In this document: positions 1 through 14,000 of the stretch, in pieces | Position numbering within the stretch: the stretch's first letter is position 1 | How the letters are laid out: each line of letters opens with the position of its first letter | From: Porites lobata | Lineage: Eukaryota; Cnidaria; Anthozoa; Scleractinia; Poritidae | Length of the DNA stretch: 64,000 nucleotides | Reading direction: 5' to 3' | NCBI GenBank assembly: GCA_942486035.1 | Contig: CALNXK010000155.1 | Span: 865,501-929,500, forward strand | Program-made: the position numbers and the translations under genes | The notes under the pieces: model-generated | What the model saw: only the letters and a program-made list of their open reading frames with translations | What the model was told of the DNA's origin: nothing | The model's database searches: none

Positions 1-2
1 AG

Positions 3-199
3 ACCGCTGGCAGCATTAGCGACAGATTAACCTTGCCTAAATTACATTTAGCCACATTAAACATCGGCCCGGACGTTATTAGACATTTATATACTAACTT
101 TGCGTCTCCTGCGAGACTAGACTTTTTTTTACTTTCCCATACTAATAAGTATTTTATTATTGGTGACCTTTTAAGTGCCTCTAATCACTTATCCATCTA
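3..199 (+). other. Partial open frame at window edge, unrecognised
   Basis: An open frame runs from the window edge to a TAA at 197-199, about 65 codons with no start visible. A segment reading KYFIIGDL has a faint likeness to the GDFN block of LINE endonucleases, but the rest does not align by eye. It is not a kinesin motor exon. It may be the end of a LINE relic or chance. Confidence 0.2.
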
Positions 200-319
200 A
201 TACCCGTGCTCAGCCAAATTTTTAGATTTACTTTCAAATTTACTTACTTATTTACTTACTTTCAAATTTCAATAGCTACAATTGCATATTTTATTAAATC
301 GACCCTTTGTGTAACCTGT

Positions 320-391
320 GAGAGCATCCGGTTTTTGGGCGCAAGTTTTTTTGAAACTAGAAACTTGAGCCGAAAAAAACCGGATGCTCTC
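320..391. repeat. Short hairpin element
   Basis: Two arms of about 28 bases beginning GAGAGCATCCGG are inverted copies of each other around a small loop. The shape is that of a miniature palindromic transposon derivative. Confidence 0.6.
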
Positions 392-494
392 GCAAGCTAC
401 CCTTGGGTCGACAGAGAGGAATTCAGTTTTCTTGATTGATAAGGCAACAGTGAGGCATGATTTTATTAATTGTTGTTGTTGTTAATGTATTTAG

Positions 495-530
495 ATGGTG
501 GAAATGTTAGAACAACAACGTATTCAACAG
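495..530 (+). CDS. CENPE: CENP-E exon 1 in window (36 nt)
   Basis: A T-rich tract ending in AG precedes it and gtatga follows it. It encodes MVEMLEQQRIQQ, phase 0 at both ends, and leads straight into EEKIKRLRNMIC of the next exon, as the kinesin-7 neck-to-stalk segment does. An in-frame ATG sits right after the acceptor, so a motor-less first exon cannot be excluded. Confidence 0.55.
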
Positions 531-3500
531 GTATGAAAAATATTATGATAATTAATCATAGAGGTTTATTAGATTTTCTAATACTGGGTCTTTACATGAA
601 GATCTTCAGCCTAGACTGCTAGCAGTCGTTCTGGATTGTCTCGCGGGTGAGCATATGAGGCCGACAAGCGTTCCAAGTTAAGCTTCGGTGAAACGGGAAA
701 CAAAAACATGCAACTTGCTTTGCAACATTGCTGCAAAACGAGATGAAAAGCGATGTTGCGCGTTTTACCACCTACGTTCAAACCTGTCAACAACCTGATT
801 TGGTGCAAGACCAGACTCGTACCCAGTCGCTATTTAAGAGGCAGTCTCCCTAAAAGCGTTCCACTCGATTTTGGACTCGAAAAAACTTTTGCCTTATATT
901 TTTATCATCAACACTACTATCCATCCTAATAACGAAACTGCAGTTAGAATGAAGAAATTGTTTATTTTACTGCCATTCCCAGCATTTCATTGCTGGACGA
1001 CCGTTAGCGGCTAAAATATGCAAATTTTAGATGCCGTTTTACAGGTTTTTTAACGATCGTTTAAAAGTACTTTGGGTCATCAAATCCTAGACTGTTCGCA
1101 CTCATTTGGAAGCATATTACTTCTTCTTACTGTTCCAGTACCATTTAGGCATTATCTTTCTCTATTTAGCAAAAACTGGTCGTCTTTATTTCACTAACCC
1201 AATTAAGAAAGCCAGATGCATGAATAAATGCCTCAAAAACATCACAAAATTCTCAAAAGTGGCACCTAAACTAGACCTAAAAACATGTTTTAGTTAAAGA
1301 TTAAGAACTATTTTGTCAAGTTATGAAATAAAACTTGTGGCACAAAGCGATTCAGAATTGAAGGATTCGACTTAAATTTGCATATTGATGCTGAATTCGC
1401 ATTGCGTGACACTGGCCGCTGTGATAGTAAAAAAATTCTTCATGATCCTACAAATGACAATTTTTCTGTTTTATTTTTTTTTTACTCGATCAACAAGAAA
1501 AATCGGAAATAGGTTAAGCTTATAGAAGATTAAGTTTACTTTTCCACTGACCTTCGTATTAATAGTCTCGGCTGGCCGGCCCTTTGTGTCCTTTGTTCGA
1601 CTCCTAGTAGTTGGCATTCTTATTAGTTGAGTGGGTCGGGAAAAATACGCATTACTCCCTACCCCACCCCCTCGCCCTTTTCTTACTAGCATCACTCGGA
1701 GGGTCGCCCCCACAGTCTGAACGCCTGGAAGAGGCTATTCGACATACTTCAATCGCGTTCTAACGAACATTTTTGTTTTACAGATAACATTAACGAGAAC
1801 AATGTTTCTCCTGTCTAGTGACGGGTGGAAGTATTTACATTTTGTAGCTAGAAGGTCCTTCACACATTCACCTTTACACTATATATATGGGACGATGGTA
1901 CACTGTAGTCCTTGGAGAAAAATTAAGAAAATATCGACTGGAGTTCAAAGAAGTAAAATCAACAACCCGCTAATCACGTCTACGCCACAATAAGTCTCGT
2001 ACTTATAAATTCTTATCAAGTAAATTGTTACTTGCCCTTAAAAAAATGAAATCAGCTGTGAAATGTACATTGAATTAAGTTAGTGTCCGGACAGGAATTA
2101 GGAATTTAGGAATTTGATATCAGTATAAATTTTAAGATGTATAAATCTACCGGCCTTCGACCACAAATCTGATTGTCTATGTACAGTGCTAGTGCTATGC
2201 TGGTAATGCTGTACACTATCAATTCCGTTATGGACAGTGAGTGAAGTGACTGAGTAGCCAGACAGTGTTCGGTTGTAACCTGTTTATACCACCACTGAAT
2301 AAAACCGTTAGCCTGTCAAGTTGTTAAGCTTTGAACGACTAGGGGATTTACATGTGACTATTTTAGGGAAATTTGCACCAGATCTTTGTTTACTCGCATG
2401 CAATCTCGCTCGTTTTTTGTTTTTGCTTTTGTATTTTTTTTTCATAAGATTTGTGAAGTATTTGAGTCTTTATTTTCTTTGTCATAGCATCTCGGTATGC
2501 AGACATATAAAAGCAATAAGATCCTCTCTGAGTGGCTCAACACCATTGTCCGCGGTAGGCTGATGTATCAAATGAGCGCCGCACTGGAGTCGCAAAAACG
2601 AAACGATAAACGCGGTGGCGCCTAATTTAGTAAAATCGATATCAATATGAATTTCGATCCACACGGAGGGTCCAAAGGCCGATTTTGAAAAATGTGATCC
2701 TAGATCTTTCAGCTGTTGTTCAGATGTATGTATTTTTACATCATTAACGAGATACAATGCAAGCGTCTGTAAGAACAGGGTAATAACCGCTAACAAGACG
2801 TGAGACGAGAAAAGACATAAAAACAGTGTAGGGGTCTCCGACCTGGAAAAATGTTCATGCTGGGGAAACCTTCGACAATGCCGGATTCAGACTTCACGTC
2901 AGTTCTCACCTCTACTGATTGTTCGAATTCAGAGGTTTTTGTCCACGTTGGGCTTCAATAGAAAATTCTGTCGGCGAATTCTCCATGGTACCAAACAATT
3001 GTCATGAGTACTCTCAGTAAATAAATATGCCAAAAGGTAGGTAATCACGATTTTGGCAATTTAACTCCGACTCCAAATTAGGTTTAGATATGCGCTTATC
3101 ACTTTCTGTTTCACGCGTGTATCTTGTGGTATTCAAATCCGTCAGCTCATAAATGATATCAAATGTGCAAGTGCATCAGCTGACTGTGTACCTTTATGCC
3201 ATAGTGCAACAGTGATTAATATCAGGATATTTGACTTAAGGCCACTTCCTACTTTTCTCCATAACTTCATTATGTTTGGATCTTCACTTCCCGCATATTT
3301 CTAAATTAAAAAAATTGAGTGGACTACTGAGTTTATCATTGTCCGAACTTGAAATTACGATTATGACAATACCCATTGGCCCTTTTGTCGTTATCTTATC
3401 ACAGATAAAGGAACTAGTGATAAGGATATTAAAAATGATTTTACGATTTTATACGTACGTGATCCCATCCTTCAAAACAGACAGTATACGATCTTAGCAA

Positions 3501-5034
3501 TCTCCAAACCAATTACATGCCTGTCCTTGGTCCTAATATTCCTTTCTTGGTCCTCTATGCGAAGAACGAGGTGGCCGCCAAAATCGTCCGAGTTTATATG
3601 CCGATATTTGTGGGTAATCCCCGGGAGGACTCCCATATAAAAGTGAAGGGGCTGCTCGTCGGAAAATTAATAATTTATTATTTAAACCCCCAAGGGAGGC
3701 CAATGTGGGTATGGCTCAAGCTTAAACTGACCCCTAAAGGAGATTTCTCTGAGGTCAGCGTCACGGCTTTTTTTTTGCAAATTTCTTTATGCACAGCCTT
3801 AAGCGATACCTGAATGAGCATATTTAGGTACTTTCCGTCCCAGACAACCGAAGTGAGACCAAAATCTGCAAACGACGAGCACCCACCTCACTTTTGTATT
3901 CCCAAGTCGTCCTGGGGAAGCAGATCACCATCTGTTCCACTTGATTTTTCGTAAGGTGAATGATTACCATCTTTTGAGAGTATTGGCTCTGCTTCACTTA
4001 GTTCAGACTTCGATGGATGACAGGTTTCATGGTGAGAAGTAATGGTGTCCTGACAGTCGTGTACTTTATCAGTTGGGAAAAACCGCGTGAACTTCCACAC
4101 TTTATTTTCTTGTTACTTTCACTGACGTTGCACGATTCGAAATTAACGTTGAAACTTTATTATTTGCGTGTGCCAACGTCTTTATTAACTGGCTGCGATA
4201 CAAAAGTACCCTTAGACTCCAGACTGTCTCTTGGAGCATGAAAACAAAAGCTGACCACTGTTAATACGAAGAAACAATCAGTAAATGGAAGAAACCTTCT
4301 AATTGAAATTTCATTAACAAAGTCTTCAAATGTGGGCTCCTGATCAATGGAAGGTAAAAAAAGGGAAAAATAGTGATTCGCCGTTCACAGTCCAGTACTA
4401 TCGCCGCATGTTAGCGAATACAAGACAGTCTTGGATTTTTGATCCCATTCCATGGATTCAGGATTCTGGGTGCCGGATTCCAGTCTTTTCCAGTGGAACT
4501 TCGATATCTAGATTTCATTCCTTAGTAGGGACTATTCTGGATTCCAAAGCCCTGGATTCCGGATTCCATATCAAAATTTTCCCGGATTCCGGATCCTACG
4601 AGCAAAAATTTTCCAGATTCCGGAATCCGGATACCCTTACGTGTGGCGAAGTACTAGTCAAAATTTTCTGACCTGTTCACGCATATTTAATTAAGCAGTG
4701 AGAAATTTACTTTTCTTCTAACGTTCGATTTTATAATATGATGGATCGGAGTAACTTCTGTTCAATGCAGCTTTTTCAGACTGGACCACATTTTAAGCTA
4801 GAAGAGGTTTGGTTCTGAAAAGGTATTTTTCCGTCTTGACATAACAGACTTTATACTACTACATGAGAAATTTCTGCAATTTGATTGGCTTAGAGCAGTG
4901 GTATTTCAGCTTAATTTGAAATACCTACACGTGAAAATTACAAACCTTTTGAGCGTAGTAGTGTCAACAAATAATAGCATGATTTGTACGTGATATTTGG
5001 CATAAATACCACTTGTGATATTTCAAAATTGTCT

Positions 5035-5066
<32 letters not shown>

Positions 5067-8000
5067 TCGTTTAACAATTTCGAAATATCAATCGTGGTAT
5101 TTACACCAAATATCACTACAAATCATGCTATTACCTATACTAACACGAACGTTCGGGGCAGTGGGAATATTAAATGAAGCTTGGAAAGGTATCTTTTACT
5201 TGCTGAACTAATTTTTGAACAATATATATCATTGGCAAAGAGAAAAAGGGAATTTTAATATAGTTTTGGTGGGAAAATGAGGCATATCTTACTTAAAAGT
5301 GGCAAGTATTTGAATAACTGAGGATTTTGTTGTGACAGCAGCCGGTATCGTCACGCAACACAAATTGAACATTTGCCTAAATTTGAGTTGAAAACTCAAT
5401 TCTCAATCGCGTTGTGCCACAAGTTTTATTGCATAACTTGACAAAATAGCTATTAATCTTTACCTAAAACATGTTTTTAGGTCTAGTTTAGGTTCCACTT
5501 TTAAGAATTTTCTGATGATTTTGAGGCATTTTTTCGTGCAGTTTGCTTTCTTAATTGGATTAGCGAAATAAAGACGACCAGTTTTTGCTGATTACAGAAA
5601 GATAATGCCTAAACGGTATTGGAACAGTAAGAAGAAGTAATATGCTTCCAAATGAGTGCGATAGTCTAGGATTTGGTGACCCGAAGAACCTTAGAACGAT
5701 CGTTAAAAAACCTGTATAACAGAGACTAAAATTTGCATATTTTAGCCGCTAACGGTCGTCCAGCAATGAAATGCTGGGAATGGCAATAAAATAAACAATT
5801 TCCTCATTCTAACTGCAGTTTCGTTATTAGGATGAATAGTAGTGTTGATGGTAATATTATAAGGCAAAAGTTTTTTCGAGTCCAAAATCGAGTGGAACGC
5901 TTTTAGGGAGACTGCCTCTTAAGTGTTTTTTGGGGTGAGAGAAGACTGGGGATTAGGTTGAGGTGTGCGCGGGGTCTCATGGGAAGGGACGAAGGAAAAA
6001 TAGCGCGCCTCAACCTAATCCCCAATCTTCTCTCAGCCCAAAAAACACTTAAATAGCGACTGGCTACGAGTCTGTGGAAGACAGGTTTTACACGGGTGGT
6101 AAAACACGCAACATCGCCTTGCAATTTGTTTTGCAGCAATGTTGCAAAACAAGTTACATGTTGTTTGTTGCCTGTTTTTCCGTAGCTTTAACGTGCGTGT
6201 GAAGTCAGATTTAAAAACTGTGAGTAATTAAGTAATATTGATTTTGAGGGCGTTTGCCCCTTGGCATTTCGACTTTTGTTTTTTCTTATCCTTCCACAGA
6301 GCGAACAAGAAGAGAAGATAAAAAGGCTCCGTAACATGATTTGCTCCGCTGGCAAAGAAAATGAACCTAAACCAAACAGAGCAAGGTTGGCAAAGGTCGG
6401 TACCATATAGTCTGCTTCTTTTCTTCTTTCACCGAGTAAAGGGGTCTTGTTTAAGAGATTTCGGTCAGACAGTTCAGTATTGTGTAATGTTTTGAATAGA
6501 GAGGTTTAAGCAACACGTTTACGTCAAACGGAAAACGCGAATTTGTACCACGTGACCAAGTTTCGCCTCTACTTGTCCTTTACTGTTCATTATTAGTAGT
6601 CCACGCATTTTTTATCCATAAGAATTGTTTTTTTCTGCTCATTTTTTATTTTGAGAAATTCTCAACTTTAATCTGACGTTTGCCGAATATGTCAGGGAAA
6701 AGTGTACCCTGGAAAAACTGCCGACTTTTCGCAACGCTACCACTGGTTTGCCGACGAAATAAAATCTGAGAAATAAACGTAGAAATTTCATACTAAGGAA
6801 GCGTCACTACTTAGGTCTCGGTAGTGCTTCAGACTAGTCATACCCCCGAGGGAATTTGCCTCAACCAATCAGAATCACTAAACAGATCTGGCTAGTGACA
6901 CGCCATCAGCATGGACTTTCTGCACTTGTTCCTCATACGTCATTTCGTAAAGACACCAGTCGTGGCGTCGAAAAATGTAGCTGTTTTCTTACGCTGAGTT
7001 GTGTAATGTTTTCAATGTCAGGAAAAGGCGGGTGTTTCTGAGTGTTACGAGAAGTATTTCTGGTTAGGTATTGTGATGTAGGTCTTGTTCAGTGTCTTTT
7101 AAATATTTCAAAGCTGAAGATTAACAGCCGATCATCGTTCAATGTAATCATCGTAATATCGCAGTTACATGTTCAAATATCGATATTCGTATCATTAATA
7201 GTAATATAGCGGTTCACAGATGCATTGGTCGTTGCAGCTGAAGCAAAATTCAGGAAATTTTGCGCACAGTCAGGCTTAATCTTTATCCTTGGTAAAGTGG
7301 AGGAAAAGCCATAGACATTTCCTGAAATAGCTTGTCTTAGGGCTTCGCGAAGATCATGAAAAGACTCTTCATTCGAAGATAAATTTTATTTGAAAGAGAT
7401 CTGGTGGGATTGCTGAAAAACATAGGGCGATTAAAAATAAAGAGCAGAATATTTATAGCCTGTAAATGTGAATTGCTGGAGTAGAGCTGTGAGATTTCAG
7501 TAGAGGTCACTCGCTCAGGAAAAAAGTGTAGCATAGCCAACGATTTTGTTCGTTCGTTCGTTCGTTCGTTTTTCTTTTTGCGTTCCAGTGATGGAAACCC
7601 ATAACAATGGACGAGGAAGGATTTATAGGAAAAAATAACTGTCTCGTTTTAATTTGTTTTCCTCATCCATTGTTTTCAGAGGCGTGAGACCTGGTGCCCA
7701 GGTGCGGCTCTGTCCAAGGCCCCTCTCGCCTCGGCAGCTTCCTTGGCTGTCCAGTCGCGTTTACAGCGAATTGGCTCCAGCCCCAGTAGTGATGGAAGTG
7801 AATTTGATGAGATGCCAAGAGAAACGTTCTTTTCGAGGCTGGACGAGGAAGAGGAGCGAAAGTCTAACGAATTTAGCCAAAGAAGAGTTGGCTTTGTCAG
7901 CCCGAAGATGAAACGGTTAGTACTGGGCATTATAGCTGCTGAAGGCCTCCCCTCCCTTTTCCCATCTTTAGGCGGACCACTTAGGAAAGGGAAGATAGCA

Positions 8001-11000
8001 GGGATTACGGCGCTTTTCAATAACACGCGAACTCTGGACCTAAAAAGCCAGCTCGAAGTGTTGAAGTACAGTTTCGGTTTCTTGAGTGGTCCGCTAAGAT
8101 GATTGACGGCAGCGAAAACGCAAACGTTAGTTGGCTTTTGAACTTCAGAGTTCGAGCGTTTTTGAAAAGCGCAGTAAAACATTAGATAAAGGCTGAAAGT
8201 TTTGCTTCTTAAAAATCGAAAAGTATTAAACAATGTCACTTGTGGTTACAGATACACGTTCTAATTTGTTTTCTCTATTTCACCCTATGTTTGCAGGGAA
8301 ACCAATGAAAATGTACAAAAAAACGTTTTGTACCAAAATCTTACTCTCTAATAAAATCTACAAAAGAAAAATTTTTGTGCCGAAAGCTTATTCTCTTAAT
8401 AAACTAACTCGAACGTTTATGTTTCCTGCCAATTTAATGACACGTTTATCGTTAAGGTTTACGTAACTTTCTCCCACTTCCCTCTTTCATTTTGTGGTTG
8501 TTGTTTGTTCGTTTGTTTTTCTTTACTATGCCGTAGTTAATTCTTCCTACCTCGTTCCCAGAGTTCTCTCCTACCAGTCCCACTCTGAAGGACGAAATGG
8601 AAGAACCCTGGGAATGAGGTTGATTATTCTTAATTTCTCTATCTTATACGAAAACAGATTGTCTCCTATTTTGGACATAGAACGAGAAGACAAAGACATG
8701 CAGACAGAGGTTAGCTGCAGTAAGAAATGTCGTTTATAAACCCCCCGCGTAATATGGGATTTATGTAACATATCGTATCTCTTTTTCTAGTTTTTCTTGT
8801 TTATAGCATAGAGAATAGAAGGTAAAGTCACGAGTTCCCCGCGCTTAGTGCGCTCCGCTCCCGTGTACTTGCTTTGACTGCTATTGGTTAATTTGTTTTG
8901 TATGCTTGTCCGACCGAAAATTTCCATCTCCAAAAATTCTCGTTTTCAGTCCTAATTTGCTAAGCACCAATCACAATTTCGGTCGATACGCCCACTGCGA
9001 TTCGATGGGAAACTTTGTTTCAACTGAAAAATGTCGTTCCATTCTCTATTTATAATTCCACTGGTATCTAACTGTTTGGCTTGGCAAAATGGAAACCAGT
9101 TCAGATGTTGAGTTATTACGTCACGTGTTTTGGCTAGTAGTAACATTTGTTCTCATGGAGTAAATCCTTTTTGTTCTGTAGCCTGATGTAAAGGTCATCG
9201 AAATGCAAAACGAAGTTAAGAAACTCCGCAAAAGTCTGGATGAAGCAGTGCAGACGAGGGATTTGTACAACGTAAGTTTGAGTTTCCTGGGTTTTCTTGG
9301 TGCAAAATTCCTCCTATAATACTACTTTTCAAAGGGTACGGTGTACTACACGTTTCGTGTTTCTTTGTTTCTAGGAGCTGTTGGAAGAAAGCAATGCTTT
9401 GTTGGAGAAAATGTCGACTGAAAATGGATTTTTTCCAGCCCCCATGGTTCGTCTTCATATTTGTTTATTTATTTATTTATTTATTTATTTTTTGGTTGCT
9501 AGTTTATTTACTTATTGAACCTGGTGACCTAAAGTGGAAAGAAAACCTTCTTTTTCCACCTTACATGTCACTAAAAGAAAAAATTCTTTTAGTTTCATTA
9601 CTTTTTCCCTCTTAAACGTTTAGTAGCTGTGAGATTTTCGTTGTTTTGTCCGTTTTTATTGTTTTCTCTTTTTCTATTTGTTATTATTATTATTATTGCT
9701 TTATTAATTTGTTTCTTGTTTCTGCACTTGATTACAGTCAAATTTCGTTACTAGTGTAATGTGGACTCAGGGGTCTCTTCCTATGATCACAATCACCCAA
9801 GAGCTTGTTCACGCAATTTTTTCCACCCCCCACCTCCCCTCCGCATTTTTGAGACGGTTAGGATGTATACATCCTCGGAGATCCAGGGGCAGTCAGTCGG
9901 GTAGGGATTGACGGCGGCGAATGTTTTTAAGGACGGGCGAGACCCGACCCAACCCGGCCCTACTCACCGCTCCTGGTTCTCCGAGGATGGGATGGATACT
10001 GTACGCAGTCCGTAAAGGTCATTCCTATAGGATGCCCTATTGCCTTCTTAAGTTCCTCTTCCTCTGCTACTGTTTTTGTTGATATTTTATCCATTCATTC
10101 ATTTACTATTTTATTTGCAGAACTCTGATATTACTTTAAAGTATGTGGCAGAGATGCGCAGCGAAAAAGCTAATTTGGAGGTATTTCTCATTTGCTTTGT
10201 TTCCCTAGAAACAACTGAATTGTTTCGGGTAAGGATTTTTTCATTTCCTCTTCCTCTTTCCCCTTTTTAGACCCAGGTTGAGGTACTAAAAACACAGTGT
10301 CAAGATCTGGAACAGCTGAAAGTGAGAAATAAAGGTGAGATTACATCGTGTAAACATTATTCTTGGTTGTAGTTCTTAAAGTAATTTCCTTGTTTGCACT
10401 GCGCATCACCTGCTGCGTAGAACGTCATCAATGGTGGCAATAATTTTCTCAGGTCGTCTAAAGAGAGGTAACAAAGGACCCTTTTGTAGTCCAAATGGTT
10501 TTACTAGCGATTTTGATAACGAAAAGGCAAGAAATTGCGAAGGGAAATAGACGTCAACTCAAGATAACGGGGGTCAGAAAATTTAACGCGCCCACCATAC
10601 GGATACTATAGCCTTTTCACAGACCCTCCATTTTCTCTTTACAGTTTAGTGTTTACAGATCTTCGAGTGCCAGTCTGAAAATAAAACCTCGGGGGATTTT
10701 TTGTTCGCTATGCGCTCGTTTAATTATCTTACGAAAAACGTCTAAGGAGAGGCTGACTATACTATTATGCTTCTTACATATCATTAAAATGTACTCATCT
10801 ACTCCGCAGAACTTGAAGAACAAGTGCAGTCACTTGAGAACGAGCGCACATTGTCCAATGAGTACCTATCCGAGCTACAGGCTGAATACGAAAGTGCACA
10901 GGTTGAGAAGCAGGCGCTCGTTGCGCGGGTTGAGGGGCTGGAGAACGCAGGAACGTTTAACACGGCAGCTACAGTAGAACGTGAGTCCCTACAAATGGCG

Positions 11001-14000
11001 CTTGAAGAGAGCGCGAGAGATAAACAACAGCTCCAAAGTAGCCTGGAAATCTGGCAGGAGAAGTACGCCAGTCTTGAGCAAGAAATGACTCGCCTTCAAA
11101 GCGAACTCGCTGGTGCGGCCGATTGCAAAGATGGAGAAGCTGTGCTCAATGCTGCTAAAGCAGAGGTCGAATCCTTGCAGAATGCTATAGGAGAAAGTGA
11201 ACGGGCAAAACAACAACTGCACGAAAATCTTGATTCCTGGAAAGAGAAGTAATTATAGTATTTTAACAAAGATGAAATGGTTAAAACACGATGAGCAAAC
11301 TAATTATATTATTTAACTGTCTTTTGGCTGGTTTTGTCAAACTGCACCAAATAGGTCATGAGCTTTGGCGAAAAAAAAGTTAATGACGTACATGACATAT
11401 TCTGGTAGTTGCAGTAAAATGACTTCATCATGCAATTGTCCTATAGCTGACCCGGCCGTTCCCAGTAACTATCCCAGAGACAATTGCGGGACGCATAAAG
11501 CGGCTCCAAGTGGGGAATAAAATATTAAATCCTTGCTTTCTTTATTTTTAGGTTTGCTCGTCTTGAAAAGGATGTGGAAAAACTTCAAAAGGAATTGACT
11601 CTTGCGGCAGCGGAAAAAATTCAGTTGGAGGAGAAAGTGACTTTCGCCAAGCAAGAAACTTCGGAGAAAACTAAGGAACTTGAAGGTCAACTTGAACAAA
11701 TGGCCGAACGAATATCTCGTGCAGACGAACAGGAGCAGATGTTAACGGACGTAATCGAGCAAAAATTGCATTTGGAAGAACATGTAGAGCTTTTGAAAGC
11801 ACAACAGGAAAAGGAAATGTCGGAGCAAAAACTAATCATAGAAGCAAGATTTGAGCAGCTGACAACTGAGAAAGATAACGAGATTGGAAAACTGTTAACA
11901 GAGATTGAAAACGTCCAGCAGTTGCTAACGGAAAAGTCACGCGGCGTTGAGGAAGAAAAACTAACCATAGAAGCAAGATTTGAGCAGCTGACAACTGAGA
12001 AAGATAACGAGATTGGAAAACTGTTAACAGAGATTCAAAATGTCCAGCAGTTGCTGACGGAAAAGTCACGCGGCGTTGAGGAGAAGGAGGCAAAGTTGAC
12101 ACAAGTTTTCGAAGAAAAGCGAATTGTGGAAGAAAGACTCAACATACTTAAAGCAGAAAAAGACGGCGAAATCGATAAGCTAAATTCGGAGATAGAAGTG
12201 CTTAGAGATGAAGTGGCCAATAAATTGCGATTCATTGAGGAAAGAGAGACAGTTTTAGCGGAATTTGAAAAGCAAAAGTGCGAGGCAATGGAAAGATATG
12301 ACAAATTAAAATTGAGTCATGATGATGAAGTTAAAGATCTTAATCAAGAATTAGAGAAGGTCCGAGCTGAAATGCGGGAGGCAATGGCTGATGTGGAAGA
12401 AAAAGAAAACATGTTGACAGATGTTGACAAGTGCGAATTGGAATCTGTTAAGTTAGAGGAGATTCAAAAAACTGACGACCGATTAAAGGATTTGGAAAAT
12501 GAACTTTGTGAAAGAACAAGAAAGCTTGAAGAAAAAGAGAACGTGTTGAATGAAATGATGCAGCTTAAGTCTGAGGCGGAGGAAAAGTTTGAGGTTTTAA
12601 AACAAGAAAAAGAAACTGAGATTGAGCAATTAAAGCAAGAGTTGCAGAAGACCGTGACGAGAGATGATCATTGCATTCAGACTCTAGATTCGGAGGACAA
12701 ACAAGTAATGCTTCTGAAAGCTAATGTGGTAATATGATTTTATGAACGAACCGTAGGTACTCGAGCGACTTAAATAATGATTGGTGACTTAACTTGGAAA
12801 CGACTCCAAAAAATAAGTAAAAAGGAGCTATTTCAGGAGGCCTAGCCTATTTAGTACTGATTAAACGTAAGACTAGCGAACAAATTACGGGTAAATAGCA
12901 ACTATCACAGCTTCGTGGAAAATAAAATTTGTCTTTCAAGTATTATATTCAATACCCTGCCAGCAGTGGCTACATTTTCGTGGCGTGAGCTGGCGTGCGA
13001 ACACCGCGAAAAATGTAGCCTCTGCTCTTAGGGTATTAAGTATTTAAAGTTACAAACAACAAAGGTGAATTTGAATAACTGTGAGGCTAACAAATTTTCA
13101 AAAACTCCGCTTCCAATCCCTTTTAATCTTCTTCAATTTTCTCCATCCCTGTTATTTTTATGTTTCGATCAATTAGTTGGCCAGGGGCCTGTTTCTCGAA
13201 AAGCCCGAAAACTTTTCGAGCCATAGGCAAATTTTAAATCATAACCTGTCAGAATAGTAGCCCAGTTCCTAGCCCACAAACCTGTCAGTCTTGCTTCGTT
13301 CACTAATAGTTTCGTTGTTTTATTTTCAAAATGGTTGAAACTTTGATCTTGAATGAAAACACAGCAACACAAACAGCTTTCCGCGCCCAAAAAGTTACAG
13401 GGACTTTCGAGAAACAGGCCCGAGCTCCCTCTCGCTGAGGAAAGGCTAAATTACTTGACACAGCTCCTTTAATGGGGAAAAAAGTAGTGTAAAGTGAATA
13501 GTACACTAGTCACAGTAGAGAGATTGAAAAGCTAACGTTTCGAGCCGGCTAGTGTTTCGTCAAAGCGAATAGACCTTTTTACCGATACGGTGGCTATATT
13601 GAATTAATTCGATTTATTACATCGTAACACGGCACAGGGATCTTTTTCCCCATTACAATCTTATTCTAAGAAAACTTTAAGAAAAAATGTCCCGAGAAGC
13701 GCTCTAAAATACAAACGAAATGTGCTCATGCCCCCTGGGCATCTTATAATACTCCTCAAATTAATTCAATATGGCTGCCGTATCGGTAGAAAGGTCTATT
13801 TTGTGAAATTCAGTATACCGAGTTAACACAAGTGCTGGTTGCTATGAATTCTGGGGTGGAAATAAAGAGCTAGAAGTATCGAACAGGGCCTAAAGGTATT
13901 CATTATTTTTCCAGTCTGATCTAAAAGTGCAGCTCGAAAAGACAATAGATGAAAAGAAGGAACTGGAACAAATGTTGGACAGGTAAGAACCAATGATGGA

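Larger units (their letters stand above)
674..6190. repeat. Large inverted repeat, arms about 750 bp, inside CENP-E intron
   Basis: The sequence from about 674 to 1425 reappears inverted at about 5328-6190. Shared blocks include GGCAGTCTCCCTAAAAGCG, the segment around GCATTTCATTGCTGG, and the segment around CTAGACCTAAAAACATG. The right arm is longer only because a palindromic MITE (5923-6048) has inserted in it. About 3.9 kb lies between the arms. It could be an old long-TIR transposon or a fold-back duplication; no transposase frame is visible inside. Confidence 0.75.
531..6299 (+). other. CENP-E intron, 5.8 kb, repeat-filled
   Basis: I see no gene here. It is dominated by a long inverted repeat (674-6190), with a GGATTCC-rich repeat, an AT-rich palindrome and a SINE-like fragment near 1586-1735 inside. 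Several short open frames on both strands have no recognisable product. Confidence 0.6.

Noticed and set aside
2482..2796. 104-codon - strand open frame in CENP-E intron 1
   Set aside because: Composition looks non-coding, no motif recognised, and it lies inside the large inverted-repeat structure.
838..5918. A 5.1-kb transposon bounded by TTAA at 834 and 5919
   Set aside because: The inverted repeat continues past both TTAA sites, so these are not its ends. The TTAA at 5919 belongs to the inserted palindromic MITE.
7676..8239. 187-codon open frame on the - strand
   Set aside because: It is antisense to CENP-E exon 3 and a MITE. The + strand frame carries RRETWCPG and has proper splice sites.
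8297..8312. 16-nt microexon candidate between CENP-E exons 3 and 5
   Set aside because: It fits phase but is very short with a weak donor; 8658-8709 fits phase, has a better donor and codes for acidic helix.
11687..12304. Three - strand open frames of 88-93 codons with similar serine-rich products
   Set aside because: Shadows of the 129-bp coding tandem repeat in CENP-E exon 10.
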